This document shows positions 1 through 4,002 of a stretch of DNA of 5,881 nucleotides, one piece after another (the stretch's first letter is position 1; the number at the start of each line of letters is the position of its first letter). The position numbers and the translations under genes are program-made. The notes beneath the pieces were generated by a model, which searched no databases, was not told where the DNA came from, and was given only the letters and a program-made list of their open reading frames with translations. The stretch spans positions 1 through 5,881 of the forward strand of contig URNK01000109.1 in the NCBI GenBank assembly GCA_900549195.1, given 5' to 3'. Origin of the DNA: an uncultured Collinsella sp. GTDB lineage: Bacteria > Actinomycetota > Coriobacteriia > Coriobacteriales > Coriobacteriaceae.

Positions 1-25
1 GCCCGTGGGTTATACCCTAAGAGCA

Positions 26-48
26 AACCACCCTTTTTAAGGGTGGTT
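26..48. repeat. Perfect hairpin upstream of repeat copy 1
   Basis: A 10-bp perfect stem (26-35 with 39-48, AACCACCCTT / AAGGGTGGTT) closes on a TTT loop. No clean T-tract follows, so it is not a convincing terminator. It lies 13 bases before the 44-base repeat at 62-105. A different hairpin stands in the same relative place before the two other copies, so it may be the first half of a composite element. Confidence 0.7.
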
Positions 49-61
49 CTGATTGCGTTTC

Positions 62-105
62 CCCAGATAAAACCTGCCAAAATAAACCTATCCCTTTTTG
101 GCAGG
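62..105 (+). repeat. 44-base intergenic hairpin repeat, copy 1
   Basis: The copy begins CCCAGATAAAACC and ends TTTTGGCAGG. Its own arms CCTGCCAAAA (73-82) and TTTTGGCAGG (96-105) pair perfectly over 10 bp around a 13-base loop. The same sequence recurs at 537-581 (same strand) and 3756-3799 (opposite strand). The match to copy 3 extends outward through a CGTTT at 56-60. It behaves like a REP-type interspersed palindrome; no transposase is present and its function is unknown. Confidence 0.85.
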
Positions 106-178
106 CTAATCGTGAGTTATTTCACCGCAACTTAGGGCACGGTTAGGAAGTGTGCACCTTAAAGAGTGGAGCCCTTGA

Positions 179-348
179 TTAGAGAGGTCGCGCTCATCTC
201 TCTAAATGTCTCTCTAAAGAGAAGGTTGGTTAGAGAGATAGCATTAGGCAATCTAGCAGCGAATTCGATACATCTCTCTAAATGTCTCTCTAAAACAAGG
301 CGCTTATCTCTCTAAAGTTAGAGAGATAAGCGCCTTGTTTTAGAGAGA
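179..348. repeat. Cluster of nine TTAGAGAGA-type motifs
   Basis: The 9-mer TTAGAGAGA (or TTAGAGAGG) occurs on the plus strand at 179-187, 230-238, 318-326 and 340-348. Its complement TCTCTCTAA occurs at 197-205, 209-217, 273-281, 285-293 and 307-315. Two blocks (195-218 and 271-294) are identical 24-base direct repeats, each holding two motifs 12 bp apart, and start 76 bp apart. Nine copies in 170 bp is far above chance. Candidate roles are clustered protein-binding sites or the repetitive linker of a decayed protein: the direct repeats read ISLNVSLK in two different frames. Neither role is shown. Confidence 0.75.
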
Positions 349-349
349 C
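284..349. repeat. Perfect 32-bp inverted repeat with 2-base centre
   Basis: Positions 284-315 are the exact reverse complement of 318-349, separated only by AG (316-317). Every one of the 32 pairs matches. The symmetry stops at 283/350 (T against G). The arms contain four of the TTAGAGAGA-type motifs of the surrounding cluster. As RNA or extruded DNA this would be an extremely stable hairpin. It is not followed by a T-tract, so it is not a typical terminator. It may be a genuine fold-back duplication, a mobile-element end, or an assembly artefact. Confidence 0.9.
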
Positions 350-461
350 GGAATGCCAAAATTCGTCCGTCAGCTACCATCTGCCAAAAATGACGGATAA
401 AGGGCTCATCGAAGTAATGGGTTCATCGACGAGCCGCAACCGCCGCTATCGGAAGAAGTAG
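330..461 (+). pseudogene. Possible remnant of a winged-helix domain C-terminus
   Basis: This open frame runs from just after the TAA at 327-329 to the TAG at 459-461. It reads through SVSYHLPKMTDKGLIEVMG to a basic tail, SSTSRNRRYRKK. The pattern of a recognition helix (SVSYHLPKMTDKGLI), then a beta turn with VMGSS, then an RRYRK tail resembles the final winged helix-turn-helix of AlbA_2/COG2865 or Fic-type proteins. An ATG at 390 gives only 23 residues, and no upstream domain remains. The frame runs through half of the perfect inverted repeat, so the 5' part is not normal coding sequence. This rests on pattern resemblance alone and could be chance. Confidence 0.3.
366..397. repeat. Short inverted repeat TCCGTCA / TGACGGA
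   Basis: The 7-bp arms at 366-372 and 391-397 pair perfectly across an 18-base loop. A second imperfect stem follows at 403-412 with 426-435 (10 bp, one mismatch, 13-base loop). Both lie inside the possible winged-helix remnant, so they may simply reflect its coding sequence. Confidence 0.4.
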
Positions 462-474
462 ATGCAGCCGAATT

Positions 475-517
475 GCCCCTCTATCGTCTCTCGAAGTTTG
501 ATGGGTGCTAGAGGGGC
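475..517. repeat. Hairpin upstream of repeat copy 2
   Basis: GCCCCTCTA (475-483) pairs perfectly with TAGAGGGGC (509-517) around a 25-base loop. It ends 19 bases before repeat copy 2. Its place is comparable to that of the hairpins preceding the other two copies, though its sequence is unrelated to theirs. There is no T-tract directly after it. Confidence 0.55.
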
Positions 518-536
518 GACTGCCTCGCGATATTTT

Positions 537-581
537 CCCAAGATAAAACCTGCCAAAATAAACCTGTCCCTTTTTGGTAGG
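537..581 (+). repeat. 44-base intergenic hairpin repeat, copy 2
   Basis: Same strand as copy 1, with one extra A near the start (CCCAAGATAAAACC) and one change in the distal arm (TTTTGGTAGG at 572-581 against CCTGCCAAAA at 549-558, a G-T wobble). The core matches copies 1 and 3. Together with copy 1 it brackets the 430-base block that holds the motif cluster, the long inverted repeat and the possible pseudogene. I could see no target-site duplications. Confidence 0.85.
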
Positions 582-654
582 TCAGTTAACGCAGTGCAGG
601 TTGAGCATATGCGAGAGAGCGGGCTCCGGGTGCGGTAAGGTGACGTGAAACAAG

Positions 655-681
655 CGGGCGCTGACCTTTTGGTCGCGCCCG
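655..681 (-). terminator. Candidate terminator hairpin downstream of larE
   Basis: A strong GC-rich stem: 655-661 pairs with 675-681 and 663-666 with 671-674, with one bulged base at 662 and a four-base loop. On the minus strand it is followed by CTTGTTTC, a weak U-rich tail. It lies about 78 bases past the larE stop. The intervening 682-731 shows nothing recognisable. Confidence 0.4.
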
Positions 682-731
682 TGCAGTTGAACGTCAGATT
701 GCCGCGCCCGGGGCCTGCGCAGCGCCGAGCA

Positions 732-758
732 GTTACGCCGTTTGTAAAACGGCGTAAC
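732..758 (-). terminator. Hairpin immediately after the larE stop codon
   Basis: GTTACGCCGTTT (732-743) pairs perfectly with AAACGGCGTAAC (747-758) around GTA, a 12-bp stem touching the larE stop codon (759-761, minus strand). No U-tract follows on the minus strand, so it may protect the 3' end or act as a weak terminator rather than a canonical one. Confidence 0.5.
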
Positions 759-1637
759 CTAAAGGTTCATGTTGCCGTGGATGTAGGGGGTGACCTCAGG
801 GGAGATATGGTCGCAGCCCAGTTCGCGCAGCGCGGACTCGATAACGGCGGGCAGCGGGGTTTTGCCCTCGGCATCGACGGCGTTGCCACCGAGGGCAGCA
901 ATCTTGGCGACATCTGCGGGTGCGGCCTCGATATGCATGCAGCCGCCGATCAAGCGCGCGCGTACCTGTGCCAGGTCAAGATCGTGCAGGTAATCCTCGC
1001 AGGCGCGGATCAGGGAGACCTTCTCGAACGTAAGCTCCTCGCCCGTGGGGACGCGCGTGGCAAGACATGCTCCCGCCGGCAGGTTCCAAACAGGATAGCC
1101 CCATGTGCGTAGTAGCTCGCGCTCTTCGTCCTTGGTAAAGCCGACCTCCATAAGAGGGGAGCGTACGCCGAGCTCTTCTGCCGCACGCATGCCGGGGCGG
1201 TAGTCACCGCGATCGCTTGCATTGCTGCCATCGATGACGGTGGGAAAGCCGAGCGACTTGGCGTGGTTGACGATGGCGGTAAAGCCGGCGTGCTTGCAGT
1301 GGTAGCAGCGATTGGCATCGTTGCAGATTACTTGGGGGAGCTGCAGCTGATCGACCGAAAGATTGAGCACGGGGAGCTTAAAATGCGGCCCCTCATTGGC
1401 TTGACCGTCGACGGACCGCTCAAACGAAGCCTGTTCGGGCGTGCCGATGAGCGGCGTGGTGAGGTGAACGAGGAGGGTATTGGTAGGCATGATGCGGGCG
1501 CATACGGCGGCCAAAAAGCTGCTGTCAACGCCGCCGGAAAACCCGATGGCCACGCGCCCGTATGCCAAAAGCAGCTGCTCGAGTGCCGATAGCTTGTCTT
1601 GAAGCTCCTCTGCGGGTGCCGTGGTGTCTAAAATCAT
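759..1637 (-). CDS. larE: LarE-type ATP-dependent sulfur transferase (PP-loop)
   Basis: This is a 292-residue PP-loop pyrophosphatase-family protein. LarE activates the pyridinium dicarboxylate mononucleotide with ATP and inserts sulfur during synthesis of the nickel-pincer nucleotide cofactor used by lactate racemase LarA and relatives; it is cytoplasmic. Visible motifs are the ATP-binding SGGVDSS loop (residues 34-40), RCYHCK with a CxxC pair (C111, C114), the LarE signature DGSNASDRGDYRPGMRA (136-152), and GACLATR with C191 at the place of the sacrificial cysteine of the Lactobacillus enzyme. The extra CxxC suggests the iron-sulfur-cluster variety (inference). The start is supported by AAGGAA on the minus strand (1644-1649), six bases before the ATG. 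No larA, larB or larC is in the window, so another sulfur-insertion role for this ExsB/LarE-like protein remains possible. Confidence 0.88.
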   Translation of the reverse strand: MILDTTAPAEELQDKLSALEQLLLAYGRVAIGFSGGVDSSFLAAVCARIMPTNTLLVHLTTPLIGTPEQASFERSVDGQANEGPHFKLPVLNLSVDQLQLPQVICNDANRCYHCKHAGFTAIVNHAKSLGFPTVIDGSNASDRGDYRPGMRAAEELGVRSPLMEVGFTKDEERELLRTWGYPVWNLPAGACLATRVPTGEELTFEKVSLIRACEDYLHDLDLAQVRARLIGGCMHIEAAPADVAKIAALGGNAVDAEGKTPLPAVIESALRELGCDHISPEVTPYIHGNMNL

Positions 1638-1643
1638 GAAACG

Positions 1644-1649
1644 TTCCTT
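1644..1649 (-). promoter_or_regulatory. Ribosome binding site of larE
   Basis: AAGGAA on the minus strand sits six bases upstream of the ATG at 1637-1635 and fixes that start. Confidence 0.7.
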
Positions 1650-1732
1650 ATCGTTGAGTACTCGATCGAAAACTATAATCCTAATGCGTTACTTGCCATA
1701 AGACTTCTATCTATGTAACGAAAGTGCAATAT

Positions 1733-1760
1733 GGTATATACGTTATATACAAGTTGCCAA
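1733..1760 (-). promoter_or_regulatory. Candidate larE promoter
   Basis: On the minus strand, TTGGCA (1755-1760) and TATACC (1733-1738) are separated by 16 bp and would start transcription roughly 90 bases before larE. The palindrome at 1734-1750 fills the spacer and overlaps the -10. The match is plausible but not strong. Confidence 0.3.
1734..1750. promoter_or_regulatory. 17-bp palindrome, candidate operator between larE and HAD gene
   Basis: GTATATA (1734-1740), CGT, TATATAC (1744-1750) is a perfect inverted repeat in the 173-bp gap between the divergent larE and HAD genes. Its size and symmetry suit a dimeric repressor. The cognate regulator cannot be named, and it does not resemble the central-CG LacI operators. 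A TATAAT hexamer on the plus strand at 1674-1679 has no well-spaced -35. Confidence 0.45.
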
Positions 1761-1810
1761 ATGCGGTAGAGTTGCGGCAATGCGACAGTGAGAGTCGATG
1801 GGGGACCGAT

Positions 1811-2461
1811 ATGATCAAGGCTGTTATTTTTGACATGGATGGAACGCTGGTCGATACCGAGCGTTTGGGGATTAAGGCCTGGAAGGCAGGCGCCGCTGAG
1901 CTGGGGCTCGCAATTGATGATGCGCTGATCCATCAGTTTATCGGCCGCACGCTGCCTGATGTCACGGGCATTCTCGAGGAGCATTACGGCAGCCACGAGA
2001 CCGCCGAGGCGATCTATGTCCGCCACAAGGAGATTCGCGACGAGATGGTCAAGACCGAGCTGGAGCTTAAGGCCGGCGCCGCCGAGTGCCTAGACGAGCT
2101 GCTGGCTGCGGGCTATCACGTGGGTCTAGCGACGTCGTCGCGCCACGTTACCGCCGAGCGCAACCTTAAAGCATTCGGTCTCTTTGACAAGTTTGAGACC
2201 GTGACCTGCGGCGAGGACGTCGTGCACGGCAAGCCCGACCCCGAGATGTATCTGCTCGCCTGCGAGCGCGCGGGCTTTACTCCCGAGGAATGTGCCGTGG
2301 TCGAGGATTCGCGCAACGGCTGCGTCTCGGGCATTACGGCTGGCTGCCACGTCTTTGCCGTCCCCGATATCGTGCCGCTGCCGCAGGACGTGGTGGATGG
2401 CTGCGAGGCCGTGCTCGATACGTTGTTCGATCTGGCGGCGGCGGTCAAGGCCGTGCGCTAG
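1811..2461 (+). CDS. HAD-superfamily phosphatase, beta-phosphoglucomutase-like subgroup
   Basis: This is a 216-residue cytoplasmic haloacid dehalogenase-type hydrolase that probably dephosphorylates a small phosphorylated metabolite, perhaps a sugar phosphate. All four HAD motifs are present: FDMDGTLVD (nucleophile D8, acid/base D10), ATSS (T108/S109), the lysine of HGKPDP (K141) and VVEDSRNG (E165, D166). The segment between motifs I and II is an alpha-helical cap with the FIGR signature (43-46). The histidine found at position 20 in Lactococcus beta-phosphoglucomutase is a glycine here (G20), which argues for a phosphatase rather than a true mutase. I chose the ATG at 1811 because it follows GGGGGA (1800-1805) and gives the standard N-terminus; an in-frame ATG at 1724 would add 29 residues of no family character. 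The substrate is unknown. Confidence 0.85.
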   Translation: MIKAVIFDMDGTLVDTERLGIKAWKAGAAELGLAIDDALIHQFIGRTLPDVTGILEEHYGSHETAEAIYVRHKEIRDEMVKTELELKAGAAECLDELLAAGYHVGLATSSRHVTAERNLKAFGLFDKFETVTCGEDVVHGKPDPEMYLLACERAGFTPEECAVVEDSRNGCVSGITAGCHVFAVPDIVPLPQDVVDGCEAVLDTLFDLAAAVKAVR

Positions 2462-2462
2462 A

Positions 2463-2489
2463 CAATTGCGGCGTTGAAACGAGCAATTG
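2463..2489. repeat. Small hairpin after the HAD stop codon
   Basis: CAATTGC (2463-2469) pairs with GCAATTG (2483-2489) around a 13-base loop that contains TTGAAACG (2474-2481). It may add to 3'-end structure ahead of the main terminator. Function uncertain. Confidence 0.35.
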
Positions 2490-2508
2490 CTTACGTTTGC
2501 GCTTAAAC

Positions 2509-2540
2509 AAAAGGGGTCCGGCAATGGTCGGGCCTCTTTT
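2509..2540. terminator. Shared terminator between the convergent HAD and lacI genes
   Basis: Positions 2509-2522 pair with 2527-2540 over 14 bp around the loop AATG. On the plus strand the only departures are three G-U wobbles, and the stem ends in TTTT followed by GCTT. On the minus strand the three wobbles become A-C mismatches, but a TTTTGTTT tail follows, so it can serve the repressor gene as well. It lies 47 bases after the HAD stop and 34 bases after the lacI stop. Confidence 0.75.
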
Positions 2541-2574
2541 GCTTGAGCGGCGACTTAGCATACTTGCGGGCGTG

Positions 2575-3687
2575 CTATAGATACGCACCGAGGTTGATGG
2601 CCGTGGCGTCGGTCTGGCTGCTTGCCTGGGTGCTGGCGCGTTCCAGCAGGAACGGACGTACCAGTTCTTGGCGGTTGATGTCCTCGGCGGCGGTGACTGC
2701 GGTGACGGTGCGCGCTGTAGAGCCGACGCGGATATGCTTGGTCTTTGCTGGGGCCTTGTTCTCGATTTGCTCCATGAGCAATTGAACGCCCTTGCGGCCA
2801 ATCTCGTAGCCCGGGGGCGCTACCGTAGTGAGCGGGACCGATCCGCTCCAAGCGAGCGGGTTGCCATCGCAACCTGCTACGCGTACTTGCCCGGGGACGG
2901 CGATGCCTTTGTCGACCAGCGCCGAGATGACGCCCGAGGCCAGCACGTCGGTCAGGCCGACGACAAAATCGGGGCGTTCGTCGGCGGCGCGCGCGGCGAT
3001 TTGGGTGCCGATGCCGTAGCCGTCGGCGGCGGTATTCCATTCGCCGGCGTCGATGACTTCGATCTTGATATCGGGATGTAGGGCGAGCGCCTTATGAATG
3101 CCAAGGACGCGCAGGGTGAGTTGCATAAATGCTGCTCGGCCGACGACGACAATATGGTGCGCGCCGCGGGCGATGGCGAGCTCGGCGATGATGCGGCCTT
3201 GTGCCTCGTTGTCGGCGGCCACGTAGTAGCCGGGCTCGGAGCAATGGATGTCCAGATGGACGATCGGCACGGGCATCTTGGTCAGGGCGGGGTGCCAGTC
3301 GGGGGATGCCATGGGCTGAACCATGACGCCGGACATCTGGGTGCCCATAAAGTAGCGCAGGTAATGGTCCTCGAGAATATCGTCGTTATCGGCGTTGGCG
3401 ATGAGCAGGTCGTAGCCGTGCTTGCGGGCCTCGTTGTGGGCGCCGCTGGCGATTTGGAGTGAAAAGCCGTGGTCGAGACGGGGGAGCACCAGGCCAAAGG
3501 ACTTGGTGGCGCCGCCCGCGAGCTGACGAGCGCTTTGGTTGGGCAGGTAGCCCAGTCGATTGATGGTTTCGTTAATGAGCTTGAGGGTCTCGGGACGCAG
3601 CTTTTCGGGGTGGTTGAGCGCGTTGGAAACCGTGCCCAACGAAACCCCGGCCTCGCGCGCGACGTCGCTGATTTTTACCTTTGCCAT
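2575..3687 (-). CDS. LacI-family transcriptional regulator
   Basis: A 370-residue DNA-binding regulator, usually a sugar-responsive repressor. The N-terminal helix-turn-helix is classic: KISDVAREAGVSLGTVSNALN (residues 5-25), then the hinge NQSARQLAGGATKS (50-63). A periplasmic-binding-protein-like effector domain follows (about 64-331), with FVVGLTDVLASGVISAL and VRVAGCDGNP typical of the family. After the usual RPFLLERAS end it carries about 20 further residues. The start at 3687 follows AAAGGGG (minus strand, 3693-3699) by 5 bases and gives the canonical MAKVKISDVA opening. The frame stays open far upstream, antisense to glmS, but that stretch is not part of the gene. A LacI-type operator in its own leader suggests autoregulation. 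The ligand is unknown; the neighbours fit sugar-phosphate metabolism only loosely. Confidence 0.92.
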   Translation of the reverse strand: MAKVKISDVAREAGVSLGTVSNALNHPEKLRPETLKLINETINRLGYLPNQSARQLAGGATKSFGLVLPRLDHGFSLQIASGAHNEARKHGYDLLIANADNDDILEDHYLRYFMGTQMSGVMVQPMASPDWHPALTKMPVPIVHLDIHCSEPGYYVAADNEAQGRIIAELAIARGAHHIVVVGRAAFMQLTLRVLGIHKALALHPDIKIEVIDAGEWNTAADGYGIGTQIAARAADERPDFVVGLTDVLASGVISALVDKGIAVPGQVRVAGCDGNPLAWSGSVPLTTVAPPGYEIGRKGVQLLMEQIENKAPAKTKHIRVGSTARTVTAVTAAEDINRQELVRPFLLERASTQASSQTDATAINLGAYL

Positions 3688-3692
3688 AGCGG

Positions 3693-3699
3693 CCCCTTT
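3693..3699 (-). promoter_or_regulatory. Ribosome binding site of the lacI-family gene
   Basis: AAAGGGG on the minus strand lies five bases before the ATG at 3687-3685. It overlaps the edge of the operator at 3698-3711, so repressor binding and translation initiation signals share bases. Confidence 0.7.
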
Positions 3700-3711
3700 G
3701 ATGCGTTTCAA
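3698..3711. promoter_or_regulatory. LacI-type operator in the repressor's own leader
   Basis: On the minus strand this reads TTGAAACGCATCAA, a near-palindrome around a central CG (10 of 14 positions symmetric). LacI-family operators typically have this form, as in TTGAAACGTTTCAA. It sits downstream of the predicted transcription start and just before the ribosome binding site, a position suited to negative autoregulation. Confidence 0.6.
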
Positions 3712-3722
3712 GTACAAGCCAG

Positions 3723-3753
3723 ATTGTAGCATCGCCCGCCCCTGAGGTGTCAA
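3723..3753 (-). promoter_or_regulatory. Promoter of the lacI-family gene
   Basis: On the minus strand a perfect -35, TTGACA (3748-3753), and a -10, TACAAT (3723-3728), are separated by 19 bp. The spacer is long, but the -10 is preceded by TGC, giving an extended -10 (TGCTACAAT) that can compensate. Transcription would start near 3716, about 30 bases before the ATG. The edge of repeat copy 3 lies two bases beyond the -35. Confidence 0.6.
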
Positions 3754-3755
3754 AA

Positions 3756-3799
3756 CCCGCCTATTAGGGACAGGTTTATTTTGGCAGGTTTTATCTGGG
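3756..3799 (-). repeat. 44-base intergenic hairpin repeat, copy 3 (inverted)
   Basis: In reverse orientation to copies 1 and 2. Positions 3767-3799 match the consensus closely, ending TTTTATCTGGG. The other arm (3756-3769, CCCGCCTATTAGGG) keeps only 10 of 14 consensus bases, so its hairpin is degraded. Similarity with copy 1 continues into AAACG at 3801-3805. It occupies the gap between the divergent repressor and glmS genes, next to the repressor's -35. Confidence 0.8.
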
Positions 3800-3821
3800 C
3801 AAACGATGCTGTCAGACCAAA

Positions 3822-3854
3822 CCACCACGAAGGTGCCTGCCCCCTTCGGGGTGG
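3822..3854. repeat. Imperfect 12-bp hairpin beside repeat copy 3
   Basis: CCACCACGAAGG (3822-3833) pairs with CCTTCGGGGTGG (3843-3854), 11 of 12 positions, around a 9-base loop. In the orientation of repeat copy 3 it lies 22 bases before that repeat and ends in GTGGTGGTTTGGTCTGA. This resembles the GGTGGTTCTGA joining the hairpin at 26-48 to copy 1, so the two probably form one composite repeat. It lies in the plus-strand region leading to glmS but has no T-tract. Confidence 0.6.
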
Positions 3855-3867
3855 GGTGTGTGTATCG

Positions 3868-3901
3868 AGTGGTATTCAAGTTGAGATACCACTTCTGGTA
3901 T
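3868..3901. promoter_or_regulatory. Candidate operator half-sites upstream of glmS
   Basis: Two overlapping symmetries are visible. AGTGGTAT (3868-3875) and ATACCACT (3886-3893) are perfect complements separated by 10 bases, and ATACCA (3886-3891), CTTC, TGGTAT (3896-3901) is a second perfect palindrome. The half-sites resemble those of GntR/HutC regulators of amino-sugar metabolism (NagR, DasR), whose sites are usually contiguous 16-bp palindromes of AGTGGTCT type. The location just before the glmS -10 fits control by an amino-sugar regulator. This is an inference. Confidence 0.45.
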
Positions 3902-3922
3902 ATCAGCTTGCGTTTGCGTGAG

Positions 3923-3928
3923 TACAAT
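3923..3928 (+). promoter_or_regulatory. Candidate -10 of the glmS promoter
   Basis: TACAAT lies 75 bases upstream of the glmS start. There is no good -35 at 17 bp (ATATCA is found there). The operator-like half-site at 3896-3901 sits near the expected -35 region, as expected for an activated or repressed weak promoter. No glmS ribozyme is seen between here and the gene. Confidence 0.4.
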
Positions 3929-3987
3929 ACTCGAACGTTATGCGTCTCAGCGCCCCCTGTGCGTGGACGTTTTGCAGTCAAGCGGAC

Positions 3988-3994
3988 GAAGGGA
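3988..3994 (+). promoter_or_regulatory. Ribosome binding site that fixes the glmS start
   Basis: GAAGGGA lies eight bases before the ATG at 4003. This, with the need for cysteine directly after the initiator methionine, rejects the longer in-frame start at 3940. Confidence 0.75.
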
Positions 3995-4002
3995 TTTATC
4001 CT

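Noticed and set aside
179..348. The TTAGAGAGA cluster as a CRISPR array.
   Set aside because: Motifs are only 9 bases, occur on both strands with irregular spacing, and there are no spacers of constant length or cas genes.
106..536. The segment between repeat copies 1 and 2 as a complete transposon.
   Set aside because: The flanking repeats are in direct rather than inverted orientation, no transposase is encoded, and no target-site duplication is visible.
645..1112. A 155-residue plus-strand reading frame.
   Set aside because: It is antisense to the well-supported larE and has no recognisable domain.
1724..1810. An upstream in-frame ATG extending the HAD protein by 29 residues.
   Set aside because: The extension crosses the operator-like palindrome region and has no family similarity; MIKAVIFDMDGT is the usual N-terminus.
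3940..4002. An upstream in-frame ATG extending GlmS by 21 residues.
   Set aside because: GlmS needs cysteine next to the initiator methionine as its N-terminal nucleophile, and the ATG at 4003 has the ribosome binding site.
3929..4002. A glmS ribozyme riboswitch in the glmS leader.
   Set aside because: The leader is only about 70 bases and shows no double-pseudoknot core; that ribozyme is mainly found in Firmicutes.
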